Origin: Elusimicrobiota bacterium
GTDB taxonomy: Bacteria; Elusimicrobiota; Elusimicrobia; FEN-1173
Length of the DNA stretch: 64,000 bases
Assembly (NCBI GenBank): GCA_016706425.1
Contig: JADJJR010000002.1
Span: 19,849-83,848, forward strand
Direction: 5' to 3'
Below, piece after piece: positions 10,596-20,269 of the stretch. The notes under the pieces are model-generated. The model searched no databases. It worked only from the letters and a program-made list of their open reading frames with translations, and had not been told where the DNA came from. Made by a program: the position numbers and the translations under genes. Within the stretch, counting starts at the first letter, position 1, and each line of letters begins with the position of its first letter.

Positions 10596-11762
10596 TTACT
10601 GATTCCACCCACTAATTGGGACGACAATCGAAAAGGAAAAACCAAGCTGGTTGAAAGACGCCAACGCAAAGTGTCCGCTTCCGAAAGAGAACCCGGTATA
10701 GCTGCGCATCGACACTTTCGTGGAATCGTATAGACACATTGCGCCGACATATTCCGTGTCCGCATCGGAGCCGATCCCGGAGTAACCAACAAGGGTCGCG
10801 TACAGATCGCTCTCGGTTGTCGCCGTGCTTGTTGGGAAAAGCGTCGTATCAACCGACAGGCTTGAAGGGAGCGCAAACAAATACGTCCCGCTCCCACTCG
10901 ACGCCCCCGTTGTGTTGCTATGTTTGTACCGCCAAATAATTTCGGCGGAGTTCCCGACGCGCCGCCAAACCACCTTGTCAACGTCAGGCGACGATGCTTT
11001 GTTCGGGTTCGTGGTCGTTGCCGTTATCGTAATGGCTCCGCCGTCCACCCATCCCGTTTCAGTCTTTCGATCCAAGATCTGCCAGTTCGTCCCGTCACAC
11101 ACCAACACAACGGTTTCGTTTATTGTGTTCAACGTTGTCGTTAACGACCCGTCAATCGTCTCCGTACTGTTTCCGTCGATTGTGATGATATTCGTCAAGG
11201 AAGAGTCCGTTTTCTTTATCGTCAGCACTCGCCCGGTGTTGCCAGATGCGGCATACAGTGTGACAGTAAACGCGGCTCCACTACAGAGAATTGCGTCATC
11301 GTCCGTGGTTGCCGTGTAGCTCCCCGTCTTCGTGGTATAGTTGATAGATCCAACAGCACCAGCGGCCAGCTTCGCCCTTGTCACGTTGGCGTCCGTGATC
11401 TTAACCGTCGTCACGGCGTCGGTGGCCAGCTTATCAGCCGTCACGTTTGCGTCCGTGATGTTGGCTGTCAAGATCCCATTCGTGGGAACAAGTTTGTAAC
11501 CAGTCCACGACGCGCCGTCATAGTATTCCAACTGCTCCAACTGCGTGTTGAAATAGAGTTCTCCGGTAGACGGAGACGCGGGCCGCGCCGCCGTGTTTCC
11601 GCGCTTTCCCGTCCACTTATAAACCGGGTTCGCCGTGTCCGCGCCGGGGAACACACCCTCTTCCGTCAACGCCGTTTCAACGTCGGTTTTAAATTCTCGA
11701 ATGACGTTGTCGCCCAAATTGATATTGTCAGAACCTGCCGGGACCGCTGTATTCCAGGTCAT
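10596..11762 (-). CDS. Tail fibre / receptor-binding protein, allele A
   Basis: 388 residues. The N-terminal ~75 residues (IRE.KTD, FPG.DTANPVY, a Thr/Ala/Arg/Pro segment) match the N-terminus of the copy B fibre, so they are the likely virion anchor. The rest is beta-rich with repeats such as TDANVT.DKLA and differs completely from copy B. Anchor conservation with tip exchange is the usual fibre pattern for host-range change. Receptor unknown. The 79 bases downstream (10517-10595) hold no gene. Confidence 0.75.
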   Translation of the reverse strand: MTWNTAVPAGSDNINLGDNVIREFKTDVETALTEEGVFPGADTANPVYKWTGKRGNTAARPASPSTGELYFNTQLEQLEYYDGASWTGYKLVPTNGILTANITDANVTADKLATDAVTTVKITDANVTRAKLAAGAVGSINYTTKTGSYTATTDDDAILCSGAAFTVTLYAASGNTGRVLTIKKTDSSLTNIITIDGNSTETIDGSLTTTLNTINETVVLVCDGTNWQILDRKTETGWVDGGAITITATTTNPNKASSPDVDKVVWRRVGNSAEIIWRYKHSNTTGASSGSGTYLFALPSSLSVDTTLFPTSTATTESDLYATLVGYSGIGSDADTEYVGAMCLYDSTKVSMRSYTGFSFGSGHFALASFNQLGFSFSIVVPISGWNQ

Positions 11763-11771
11763 GCTTGCCTC

Positions 11772-12101
11772 CTAAAAAACCATCAAAGTAAATGAAGTGC
11801 TTGCCGCGTCCGATTTCAAATATAGCGTTGTCGCTGTGTTCGATGTTGCTCCGTCGTAAACGCTTCCAGCCGCCGCCTGTTTTGTGACGATATATCCAGT
11901 CGGAACTTTTCCCAACCCGTGAGCGATGGAAAATTCGGTTCCCGGTGTTCCGTGTGACGTTACGGAAACGATGGACACATCCGCATTGTCTGAAAACGAT
12001 AGACCCCTATCGAGGATCGCGCGCAACACAAGGGACCACTCGTAAATGGATGGCGTGAGATCGTTCCCGCGCGGCAAAAGCGGGTCCGCGTATCTCGTCA
12101 T
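11772..12101 (-). CDS. Small tail-associated structural protein
   Basis: 109 residues ending in the conserved pattern GKVPTGYIVTKQ ... SFTLMVF, seen in small proteins between nozzle and fibre genes of many short-tailed phages. Overlaps the nozzle-like gene by 4 bases. Copy B has a 115-residue homologue that is clearly diverged in the first half. A fibre adaptor role is inferred from position. Confidence 0.6.
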   Translation of the reverse strand: MTRYADPLLPRGNDLTPSIYEWSLVLRAILDRGLSFSDNADVSIVSVTSHGTPGTEFSIAHGLGKVPTGYIVTKQAAAGSVYDGATSNTATTLYLKSDAASTSFTLMVF

Positions 12102-13633
12102 TTGCGGGCCTCCCGCGAAGTCGCTTCCACTTGGTACTTCTTAATTAGGAACGTCTCGTTTACCGTTCCGTTTGAGAACCGAAACCGTATCCGGGAAGAA
12201 ACAACGTCGACATAAACATTGATCGGCGATGCGTCCGTCGGATAGTAACTCCCAAGCGTTTTAGTCCCGGCCGCCACCCAAGACTCCCCGCCATCAATGG
12301 AATACTCAACAGTGACTGTACTCCCGGTTGCCCACATTTCGATGCCCTTCCACCGCATCATCGTGTCCAGGTCGGGCAACCCGTAATCGTTCGCGTTGAA
12401 ATCTTTGGTTTCAAAATTGGCCGATATCGCCGTCCCGTTGTCGGACGACGTGCCATTCACCAAGTACGTGGAATTGCCAGACGAATCTCCAAAAACGATG
12501 CGCTTGCTCGATGACTGGAAAGACGCTGAATCCCACGCGGTCGTCTGCGAATCCCACGTCCCCGCCATAGAGTCCCACGTTGCTTCGGATGTATTGATGT
12601 ACAAGGACATTGCCGTCATGTTCGCTCGAACGTCTTTGTAGACCTGCCCTGTTTTCCAATTGTATTTGTATATGGTGTCAGGGATTGCGGAGTTTCCAAG
12701 AGGGACGGCGCACCAGTATTCACCGATTTCCTCGATGACCAAACCAAACGACCGGTGGATGGCCGCCGGATTAACAGAGTCGCGGATTTCTTCTTGGATC
12801 GGGGCCTCTATCAACGGCGCGAAAGAACCGTCGAAAGTATGTATCCCATCGTAGGCCAAAAACACATGCTCCCCGTTCGGAAGGTTCGCAATCGTCGCCT
12901 CCGCCGCTGTCCCGATGCCTGTTGGACGTCGATCAAACCGAAACACATCCGCCGTCGATACGAGCTGACCGACGTATATGGACTCGTGTTTGTGGACGGC
13001 GAGATGGTTCCCAAAGAGTCCAAACCCGGTAATGTTCCCGGGATCTTCAATAAGATCAATGCTGCCAGCGTTTCCGCCAGACCACGTTTCCGGATCACCA
13101 GTCTCGCTCCATTGAACGCGACTGTAGTAAGTGTTTCCACCGTCAGTGATGTACCCAAGCACCAAATAAGGCCCGACAGCTTTGACGTACTTCGCTTTGG
13201 GTGGCGTCCCCCCAAGGCTGGCGTCATTGCCCGCCGCAGAGATCTTTCTAATGGCGTCAGTGCCGTTCGTGAAAACGGCAATTTTTGCCCCCGCGAGAAG
13301 CGGGAATGTGTAACTAATGGGGGTGTCAATCGTCCCGGTCATCGCCGAAGCGGTCACGCTGGCCCACGTGCTTGTTGCTTTGTTCAACGCTTCGACCTCT
13401 GTGAGTCCAACACGGATTAATCGTGTCGTAGTGCCAACAACAAGCTCGAAATACCGCATTATCCGTTCGCCAAGGGACGATCCAATCGCCATCGTCCCAA
13501 CCCGTTTTTGAATAAGATTTCGGCGGACATCCATGTTCCATGTGTTTGTCAAAGAACGGGTGTCAACGAATTCGCCAGGCCTGTCAACGACAAGGCCCTT
13601 TGACGGGAGCGGTATGTTTAGCTTGACCGGCAT
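12098..13633 (-). CDS. Tail nozzle/hub-like structural protein, allele A
   Basis: 511 residues, beta-rich throughout, starting PVKLN.PLPS and containing VGPYLVLGYITDGG, GDPETW and a C-terminal RIRFRFSN segment. This matches the P22 gp10 / T7 gp12-type tail hub proteins in length and composition and lies next to the adaptor gene, as in those phages. Copy B encodes a protein of exactly 511 residues with many substitutions, so this is a diverged allele, not a replacement. Confidence 0.65.
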   Translation of the reverse strand: MPVKLNIPLPSKGLVVDRPGEFVDTRSLTNTWNMDVRRNLIQKRVGTMAIGSSLGERIMRYFELVVGTTTRLIRVGLTEVEALNKATSTWASVTASAMTGTIDTPISYTFPLLAGAKIAVFTNGTDAIRKISAAGNDASLGGTPPKAKYVKAVGPYLVLGYITDGGNTYYSRVQWSETGDPETWSGGNAGSIDLIEDPGNITGFGLFGNHLAVHKHESIYVGQLVSTADVFRFDRRPTGIGTAAEATIANLPNGEHVFLAYDGIHTFDGSFAPLIEAPIQEEIRDSVNPAAIHRSFGLVIEEIGEYWCAVPLGNSAIPDTIYKYNWKTGQVYKDVRANMTAMSLYINTSEATWDSMAGTWDSQTTAWDSASFQSSSKRIVFGDSSGNSTYLVNGTSSDNGTAISANFETKDFNANDYGLPDLDTMMRWKGIEMWATGSTVTVEYSIDGGESWVAAGTKTLGSYYPTDASPINVYVDVVSSRIRFRFSNGTVNETFLIKKYQVEATSREARK

Positions 13634-14283
13634 TAAACCTCCACCTGCTTCACCGTAAATACTTCTTGCTCGTTTCGCAGATCACGTATCTTGAGCTTTT
13701 GAACTTCTTTCTCATAAAGCGTGTAGTTCTTTGTTGCCAATCCATCCTCATCAAGGGCGTCGTATATTCGTCCTAAAACGCCGTACCGCAAACATTCTCT
13801 CCCGATATCCGAAAACGGAACAGACGATGTTGCGCTCGTAACTGGATCAGCAAGGACGGTCGTATAATCGAGTTGGTAAATGTAATCCGTCCGATCCGGG
13901 ACAGGCCCCAAAAGAATTTGTTTCCCGAAAATGCAGTAGTCCGTTGGTTGACCCGTGATCGCGTCGTCATCGTCCGGGTCAGGGAACCGCTCATTAAATT
14001 CGAGCTTTGACCGTTTCTGCAAACCCCACGAAGCGTTCCCATCCGCGAATCGGACGTCTCCAACGATCGATCCGAAATCGTCCGGCAGGTCCAACTTGTA
14101 GTCGCCAAGCGCCGTTATACCAGCAGTGGTATAGGCTTCGACCTTTTGGGCGTCAAAACCGAACCGAACCTGCAAATCGAGGATGGTGTCTGTAATGGCT
14201 TCGTAAATTTCCGTTTCTTTGTCCGTTCGTTTAAACGTCCGAACGATGTAGTCGTAAAGCTCCGATCCTGTCATCAAATCCAT
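13633..14283 (-). CDS. Head-tail adaptor-like protein
   Basis: 216 residues with TDKETEIYEAI, LPDDFGSIVGDV and GPVPDRTDYIYQLDY, a pattern typical of podovirus adaptor / tail-accessory proteins that join portal and tail hub. Ends one base into the hub gene start. Almost identical in copy B. The assignment rests on pattern and position. Confidence 0.65.
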   Translation of the reverse strand: MDLMTGSELYDYIVRTFKRTDKETEIYEAITDTILDLQVRFGFDAQKVEAYTTAGITALGDYKLDLPDDFGSIVGDVRFADGNASWGLQKRSKLEFNERFPDPDDDDAITGQPTDYCIFGKQILLGPVPDRTDYIYQLDYTTVLADPVTSATSSVPFSDIGRECLRYGVLGRIYDALDEDGLATKNYTLYEKEVQKLKIRDLRNEQEVFTVKQVEV

Positions 14284-14292
14284 AGATCCCCC

Positions 14293-15258
14293 TTATCCCT
14301 GGGTAAACAGTTCCACAAGCTGAACGTCGGCCCCTGTCGCCGTGAATTTGAACATAACCTTGTCGCCGTTCAAGTCGGCCGCCGCAAGGTCGATCTTGTA
14401 AACGCCACTGCCAACAGAAGAAACGGCGTTCGCGCACGAAGCAAACCCCCCACCGTCAATGGCTCTTTGCGCCGTTACTGTCAGTCCAGCAAGAGGCGCT
14501 TTGGTCGTGGCGTCGTACATTGGAAACATGAAATTGCTGAAGACCGCGTTTTTAACTGGCCGAATGCTGAGCGTTCCGCCGCTCACGTTTGAAATGTCAT
14601 CCGCAATCGATGCTCCCGCCGGAGCGCCAAGCCGCGTGTAACTGTCCCCCGTCAGATAATCAACAATGCGCTTCCCAATGCTTCCGGCGGTTGATAACGC
14701 CGCGCTTAAAGCGTCCCATACGGCCTGGACACCGCCAGCAGAGAGTGCATACCCCGTCTTATCGTTGTTGGTCGTCACCGTCACGCCGTTTGTCACGGTC
14801 GTGGTTGTCGGCATCACGTTGTTTGTTCCGGCGTACCCTGTCCCGTCAAAGAACGATTCGGCGTTGTCCGCCGCCGTCGCGTCTCCACTAATCTGCGCCA
14901 CATTTACCGAAGCATTCGCCACGTACCCAGGAGCCGACGCCGCAAACAAAGCGTCGTACACGGCCTCCTCCAAAACCCGGTATTTGTGGAACACCGGCAA
15001 CGCCCCGGAAACAACAACGGTAATCTCCATCTCGCCAACTGTTGCCGTGTCCGTTGCGTCCAGGGTGATACCGTAAACTCCATTGACGCGGTGCGTCCCG
15101 CCACCGCTGTTCTTGTTCGCCGATGCCCCACCGTTAACCACCAGCTTAATATCGGTATTGTTGATAGTCAGCGCCGTTTCCGCTGTTTTAAAATCCGTTT
15201 CATCCACAAAAGGACCGATGGCTACCGACTGCGATGCCGTGCTTTGTCTTAAGAACAT
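14293..15258 (-). CDS. Fibre-like structural protein, paralogue of 17266-18825
   Basis: 321 residues. The N-terminus (MFLRQSTA), a middle AVWDALSAAL ... RLGAPAG.SIADD section and the last ~85 residues (FMYD-type motif, TVTAQRAIDGGG, Y-KIDL-A-DLNG) all recur in the protein at 17266-18825, so the two share end domains around different cores. Likely a tail-spike or head-fibre component; no enzyme motif seen. Copy B is broken by two single-base changes. Confidence 0.6.
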   Translation of the reverse strand: MFLRQSTASQSVAIGPFVDETDFKTAETALTINNTDIKLVVNGGASANKNSGGGTHRVNGVYGITLDATDTATVGEMEITVVVSGALPVFHKYRVLEEAVYDALFAASAPGYVANASVNVAQISGDATAADNAESFFDGTGYAGTNNVMPTTTTVTNGVTVTTNNDKTGYALSAGGVQAVWDALSAALSTAGSIGKRIVDYLTGDSYTRLGAPAGASIADDISNVSGGTLSIRPVKNAVFSNFMFPMYDATTKAPLAGLTVTAQRAIDGGGFASCANAVSSVGSGVYKIDLAAADLNGDKVMFKFTATGADVQLVELFTQG

Positions 15259-16008
15259 CTAGGCGGCCCTCCGCATCTGTTGGTAATACACCCAAGGTCG
15301 CGCCCGCACGAACGGAAACGCAAGTGACGGGTTGTCTTCACCATATTTCCCCATGTCCGTGTGGTAAAGTCGGACATCTTGCAACGTCAAAATGGTTTGA
15401 ACGCAAAACGGATCAGCTAGACTCCCGTTGTACCAACTGTAATCGGCTCCAAACCACCGCTCCGAGGCCACCCGTGGGTAATCGGACAGAAACCTGGGAA
15501 CCGTCGCCGCAACACTCCCCTCTTGCTTCCCATCAACAAAGAGCGTCATTGTCCCACTGTTTGAACCGTACACGCCAACCGCACTATGCCAAAGACCGTC
15601 ATTGAAACTGCTTGAAGAACTTACCACGTTAAAAAACGGAGACAATCCGGCAATGTTGATTTTCCCGGTCCCGCCCTCGTTCGCCCTCATATAAATCACT
15701 ATCCCGCCACCTACCGACAGCGGGAAATCCATTAAGGTCATGCTTGCCGTCGTCGCCGTGTGCTTGAACCGCACACCGAACGAACACCCCGGACCGACAT
15801 TGAACGACGGGAGTGTGTACGCCTGGTTCGTCCCGTTGAATACGGCGCATTGCCCGTATTTCCCGTATGCCCGAGTCGGTTCCCCAACACGCACCAAACT
15901 TCCACGCCCTCCAACAAAAGAAGATGTTTGCCCGCTCCCCATCGTGTACCCGAACATTCCGCCACGTGTTTCAAGAATCTTCCCGAACCGCGTCCCTTGG
16001 AGCATCAT
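15259..16008 (-). CDS. LamG/concanavalin-like virion protein
   Basis: 249 residues. The pattern AVFNGTNQAYTLPSF, SFGVRFKHT, HSAVGVY, MTLFVDGKQEG is that of LamG/pentraxin jelly-roll domains, which often bind carbohydrate. The start at 16008 follows AGAGGTG and overlaps the preceding stop. It probably sits on the virion surface; a glycan-binding role is inference. Nearly identical in copy B. Confidence 0.65.
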   Translation of the reverse strand: MMLQGTRFGKILETRGGMFGYTMGSGQTSSFVGGRGSLVRVGEPTRAYGKYGQCAVFNGTNQAYTLPSFNVGPGCSFGVRFKHTATTASMTLMDFPLSVGGGIVIYMRANEGGTGKINIAGLSPFFNVVSSSSSFNDGLWHSAVGVYGSNSGTMTLFVDGKQEGSVAATVPRFLSDYPRVASERWFGADYSWYNGSLADPFCVQTILTLQDVRLYHTDMGKYGEDNPSLAFPFVRARPWVYYQQMRRAA

Positions 16009-16469
16009 TGCACCTCTGGATAGACGCCGACCCAATACAAGTAGTGGTTGCCACCCGTCGAGTCCAAATTCACACCCGTATCGTGGACAATACCAATCCC
16101 CCACTCCGGCCCCGGGTTCTCAATAACGGCCACTCCGTAAATCAAATCGCCAGCCGCAGGGCTCGCCTTGTTGCCGATGGTACGCACCTCGTCAGCGTTC
16201 AGCCGTGTCCAGCCCGCATCCGAAGCACCGGCCCCATCGTCACGGGTCGTCCCGTCCCCACGAATTGCGTAAACGTAAGCGAAGCGGTTCCCCGTTGGAG
16301 TCGTTGAACCCAATTTCAGCTTTATGTACGCATAAATCCTTTTGTATCCCTGCGTGTTCGTTATCAAAGTCGATTGCTGACCTACTCCGACTGTCGAACT
16401 CGCCAAGTTCGCCACCGTAATCGTAAACGCCGCAGGTGTTGAAAACTTTTCCGGAATAGCATTGGCCAT
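16005..16469 (-). CDS. Putative virion surface protein
   Basis: 154 residues, beta-rich and small-residue-rich, with YVYAIRGDGTTRDDGAG and a C-terminal YWVGVYPE. No known family recognised. It starts one base inside the upstream stop and ends in an ATGA overlap with the LamG gene, so the three are co-translated. Conserved in copy B. Confidence 0.5.
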   Translation of the reverse strand: MANAIPEKFSTPAAFTITVANLASSTVGVGQQSTLITNTQGYKRIYAYIKLKLGSTTPTGNRFAYVYAIRGDGTTRDDGAGASDAGWTRLNADEVRTIGNKASPAAGDLIYGVAVIENPGPEWGIGIVHDTGVNLDSTGGNHYLYWVGVYPEVQ

Positions 16470-16907
16470 TAGAGAGCCCTCGCTTGGTCAATATCCCAAT
16501 ATCGAACCACCACCCCATCACCGAACAACGCTTCCGCCCTAGACGATCCACGCCACTGCAACACTTCCAACTGTGTCCGGCTTGCTCCGCTTGGGAATAG
16601 TTGCGCAAAATGTGTCCTAATCGTCGCGTCACTCGGATCAACATGACCACACGCGATAATCGCACCGTACAACTGCTTTTGGTCAGCGGTCAAGCCAATG
16701 TATTGCCCGTATGTCGTTGCCCCGATTATCTCCCCAGGACTCCACACGGGTGCGCAAAACGCGCCTAAACGGGTCCGTGTTGTTGGTTGCAACCAAATTC
16801 ATCATCGCCTCTATTTCGATCCCAAATTTACCAGCATACCCAAGTCCCGCCGGATCTGCGTCCAGTTCAGCCCTTAATTCAGGATATTCCGATTCCGTTA
16901 AACCCAT
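16469..16907 (-). CDS. Conserved phage structural-region protein (frameshifted here)
   Basis: The intact form in copy B is 145 residues and begins MGLTESEYPELRAELDADP with a D-P-x-G-x-GYAG motif common in phage structural operons. Unit A has an extra C in the run at 16732-16735 that splits it. GGAGGTAAAT gives the start at 16907. Function unknown. Confidence 0.6.
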
Positions 16908-16909
16908 AT

Positions 16910-17269
16910 TTACCTCCGGCTCCAACTCACTGTTGACGTTGTGCGCTTAACCCAAAAGTCTCCGTTCACATTCGCGTTCGGATATCTCGGGTTCCACATC
17001 ATGTATCCAAAGCCCATAAACACAAAATCCATCCACACCCCACGACCCGCTTGCGCGATTTGGTTGTTTGTTCTGTACTGCCACGCAAACGCAGGATCGG
17101 GCGTCCGCGTCGTCCATGCCGTTGAACCAACCGCACGTTTTGACCATGCGTCCGAGTCGCCTTCCGGTATACGGAAACTCCAAACCTCACCACCACCAGA
17201 ACCCAACCCAAGCCAATCAATAATCGACCCAACAAACAAAGTCGCCCGTGTACGCCAGTTTCTAATCAC
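16910..17269 (-). CDS. Hypothetical aromatic-rich structural-region protein
   Basis: 119 residues, rich in Trp, Arg and Phe, GTG start overlapping the upstream stop (GTGA). A hydrophobic stretch near 10-22 and the segment FVFMGFGYM suggest a membrane-associated or packed virion protein. In copy B only the last ~69 codons remain, fused to the start codon of a deleted downstream-shifted gene. Confidence 0.5.
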   Translation of the reverse strand: MIRNWRTRATLFVGSIIDWLGLGSGGGEVWSFRIPEGDSDAWSKRAVGSTAWTTRTPDPAFAWQYRTNNQIAQAGRGVWMDFVFMGFGYMMWNPRYPNANVNGDFWVKRTTSTVSWSRR

Positions 17270-18825
17270 TCTTGCGTCACCACAGTGAAGTCCTGCTGCA
17301 AAGCTCCAGACGACGTGAACTTTAATTTTATGCAGTTCCCATTAAGGTCGCCCGCAGACAAATCGATCTTGTAGGTCCCAGCGGATATTTCAGAAACGCT
17401 GTTCGCGCAAGTGGCGTACCCGCCTCCATCAATGGCTCGTTGCGCCGTTACGCTTAGGCCCGTCTTTGGCAGGTTCGTTGTGCTGTCGTACATCGTAAAC
17501 ATGAATCCAGAAAATGCCGTGTTCTTCTTCATGTTCACGCGGCTTGACACTTTGACACCTTCCCCAAACGACCCCGCAGCAACGTGGTCAGCCCGCGCTT
17601 CGTCCCAAACAGCATCGGCCACTTGCGCCGCTGTCGGTGCAGAACCACCACCGGCGTTGTCAGCGATTTCCTTAACAACAGATCCGGCGACTGCCGAAGC
17701 GAACGTTGTCCCGCTGTCTGTGTCGAACATATCCGCCAATGCACTGGCTGTCAGGCCCCCAATCGTTCCCGAGAGGTTCCCGGTGACATTGCCTTCAATG
17801 TCCGCAGCCCCGCCTGTCCCATTTGCGTCGATGCCTTTTCCGGACGTCGCACCTCCGGACGCATCAATCCCATCCCCCGTCGTTCCACCAACAGCGGATA
17901 TCCCCGATCCGGTTCCGTTGCCCTCTGCGCGAATCCCACTTCCGTTGTTTGTCCCGATCGCCCTGATTCCGTAATTTACTCCATTAGTGCCACGAGCCTG
18001 GACTGTCATGGCGTCATTCCCGACAGACCCACCAAGAACATAAAGGCCCACTCCGCCCGTCGTCGACTCAATCCGCATTCCAGTCGACCCTACCGACTCC
18101 ACATGAACACCGTTCCCGCTTGGAGACTGGACATAAATTCCCTTGCCCGTGTTATTTCCGACAATGTGCGCCCCGTGCCCATCGCTTCCGGTAGACTCTG
18201 CCACTAACGCCGTTCCAGCATTATTAATGATGTTCAACTGCTTAAGGTTCAACGTCGCGTTGTTCCCGTTCGTCGCCTGGTTGTCAATAGCGCTCATGTT
18301 CGAATCCATGCGCCCGCCAACCAACGCCGCCGGGAGACGCGTTTGAATGTCGTTTGTGTCCGACTGAATCGACGCCGTTTCCGCTTTCACTGCCGCGACG
18401 TCCGCGCTAACGGACGCTCCGGCGGGAGCCCCAAGCCGCACATAAGCATCGCCCGTTTGCGGTGTGTGACCCGTCAATGTCGTCACCGTAGGAATAACAG
18501 CCCCCGTGTGCGTCACCGCCGCCAAAGTTACCGTTTCACCTGGAAGACCCGAAACAACTTGCCAAACCAGATCGGAAGGGTCTGCCGCCGTCCCCGTAAC
18601 GTGCAAAGCCAGATCCCCAAGCGTGTCTGTGTGGCTCGAAGTCAAAGCGATTGAATACCAACCGTTACCGCGCTCCGTCACCGTAGGGCTGATTGATGCG
18701 AACGCCGCCCCATTCTTTGACGCCGTAATGGTAAGCGTCAACCCTGTTTTCCCGGCCAAATGGTCCGCCGAGTCGGTCATGAACACCATCTTATCCAGCG
18801 CCGTCGATTGCTTCAAAAGGCTCAT
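17266..18825 (-). CDS. Fibre-like protein with Gly-rich repeat stalk (absent from copy B)
   Basis: 519 residues. The N-terminal beta domain (about 1-100) and C-terminal domain (about 430-519) are paralogous to the protein at 14293-15258. Between them lies an irregular G-x-G-I-x-A-x-G repeat stalk (about 220-370) of the kind found in triple-stranded beta-helical fibres. A head or tail fibre is likely. The whole gene is missing in copy B, so it is dispensable or strain specific. Confidence 0.65.
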   Translation of the reverse strand: MSLLKQSTALDKMVFMTDSADHLAGKTGLTLTITASKNGAAFASISPTVTERGNGWYSIALTSSHTDTLGDLALHVTGTAADPSDLVWQVVSGLPGETVTLAAVTHTGAVIPTVTTLTGHTPQTGDAYVRLGAPAGASVSADVAAVKAETASIQSDTNDIQTRLPAALVGGRMDSNMSAIDNQATNGNNATLNLKQLNIINNAGTALVAESTGSDGHGAHIVGNNTGKGIYVQSPSGNGVHVESVGSTGMRIESTTGGVGLYVLGGSVGNDAMTVQARGTNGVNYGIRAIGTNNGSGIRAEGNGTGSGISAVGGTTGDGIDASGGATSGKGIDANGTGGAADIEGNVTGNLSGTIGGLTASALADMFDTDSGTTFASAVAGSVVKEIADNAGGGSAPTAAQVADAVWDEARADHVAAGSFGEGVKVSSRVNMKKNTAFSGFMFTMYDSTTNLPKTGLSVTAQRAIDGGGYATCANSVSEISAGTYKIDLSAGDLNGNCIKLKFTSSGALQQDFTVVTQE

Positions 18826-20075
18826 CGGTTCACCACCCGCCCTCGGCTGTATGTGTTTCCGCCGCCGCCAGCCACAAGCGTCCCTGTGTATTCTTCGTTC
18901 GGGCCATAAATGTAAGCGTTTTCAACCTTGTTAATCGGCGGATACCCACCTGTTACTCCCTCTACAGTAATCTGTATCATGAGATCGAAATAGATCCGGC
19001 CGCTCGCTGTTCGCTGAAACATCCCAATTCCCTCGCCTTCCCTTAAACAGATATCGTAGAGGCTGTCATGTGGATGACGCCCACCGAACGGTTGCGAAGT
19101 GTGGTATACGTCTTGCACTTGCGGATGGAAACCCGCCAGGCCAGGGCCAACCCCCCTCCCGGCCCCGACCTTGTACGCATGGTGAGGGATCACGATAAAG
19201 GCTCCCCGTTTGCTCCCGTCCATAGTCACTTTCACGTTCCCTCGAACGACAATGTTCGCGTCCAGGCTGTTCGCGGTATCAAACGGGTCCGCCGTTGCCG
19301 TATACCCGCTGGTTTCGTCAATGCTGTCAATCCGCTCCACGGTCACCTGCGGACGTACGTCCGTCCCGATTTCGCGGAGCGTCACGCGGAAAACTTCCAA
19401 AACAACACCGGAGCCACTCCCGTTCATCAAACTCAAAAGCGGCAACGGAGAAATGTAACACGGAAACTTGTACCGATAACAGGCCCCGGTCGAAACGACT
19501 CGGACACTCACACCGGCTTCCAGCCAATGGGGGTAAGCGTTCGTCACGTTCGCCGTGTCAAGGGCGATCCCCTGCCCTTCGCGCAGGACGATCTTTTGCG
19601 CGTCGCCAGATCCGCCGCCCCATTGGTCTACAATGTCGTGAAGATCAGACAGGCCCATCCGCGACGAGAACGACCCCAACGCCCGCGTCTCGTTTGCGCA
19701 CGGGACAGCGCACAGTGTGTCAATGGCCGTCCCCGTGGTCGTGATCGCCGCCGGTCGCCGACACATCACAACCTGCGAAGGCAGGTCCGCGTTATTGGTG
19801 TCGATGGTGTAGGCTGGCATGATTTCGTCCGTCACCGTGTGCGCCGTGATCCTTTGCAGGGCAATGTTGGTTCCAACCGCCGTGGCGGTCGTCTGCGCCA
19901 ACAACCGTTCCGCTTTGATTTGCCGAACACGAACCAACTTACCGCTCCCCGTTTTGTTAAACACCGCCAACGTCGACACATGCGTCAGGTAAGGATGGCC
20001 GGTAACAGCCGTTGTGGGCATTTCTATAGAGAAAGCCCACTCCTTAACTTCGTCGTGTAGGCGGAATGTTTCCAT
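18822..20075 (-). CDS. Virion structural protein (absent from copy B)
   Basis: 417 residues from the start at 20075, which overlaps the stop of the small upstream gene (TGATG). Beta-rich, with TGHPYLTHVSTLAVFNKTGSG and IVIPHHAYK segments; no enzymatic motif. Size and position suggest a capsid or decoration component. Ends in an ATGA overlap with the fibre gene. Removed by the copy B deletion. Confidence 0.5.
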   Translation of the reverse strand: METFRLHDEVKEWAFSIEMPTTAVTGHPYLTHVSTLAVFNKTGSGKLVRVRQIKAERLLAQTTATAVGTNIALQRITAHTVTDEIMPAYTIDTNNADLPSQVVMCRRPAAITTTGTAIDTLCAVPCANETRALGSFSSRMGLSDLHDIVDQWGGGSGDAQKIVLREGQGIALDTANVTNAYPHWLEAGVSVRVVSTGACYRYKFPCYISPLPLLSLMNGSGSGVVLEVFRVTLREIGTDVRPQVTVERIDSIDETSGYTATADPFDTANSLDANIVVRGNVKVTMDGSKRGAFIVIPHHAYKVGAGRGVGPGLAGFHPQVQDVYHTSQPFGGRHPHDSLYDICLREGEGIGMFQRTASGRIYFDLMIQITVEGVTGGYPPINKVENAYIYGPNEEYTGTLVAGGGGNTYSRGRVVNR

Positions 20076-20266
20076 CAAGGAGCCTCGGCAACCACCCAAT
20101 CGTCAGCGATCTCGTCAGCGGCAAGAAGCGGTTGCCCTTCACGAGCCGCGTCTACGGCGGCGGCGTAGGTTTTGTGCCCAAAAGACACATAAATGCCGCT
20201 CGGCCGTTTTGCCACGTTCGTTATAATCCGCCCCGGCTGTCCCCAAATATCGGCCAACGTCGCCAT
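20075..20266 (-). CDS. Hypothetical small protein (absent from copy B)
   Basis: 63 residues with KRPSGIYVSFGHKTYAAAVDAA, an alternating pattern like a small beta-hairpin fold. Coupled to the next gene by TGATG. No recognised family. Confidence 0.45.
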   Translation of the reverse strand: MATLADIWGQPGRIITNVAKRPSGIYVSFGHKTYAAAVDAAREGQPLLAADEIADDWVVAEAP

Positions 20267-20269
20267 GTC

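Noticed and set aside
16683..16907. A separate short gene with an 80-residue product
   Set aside because: Copy B is intact at 145 residues; unit A carries one extra C.
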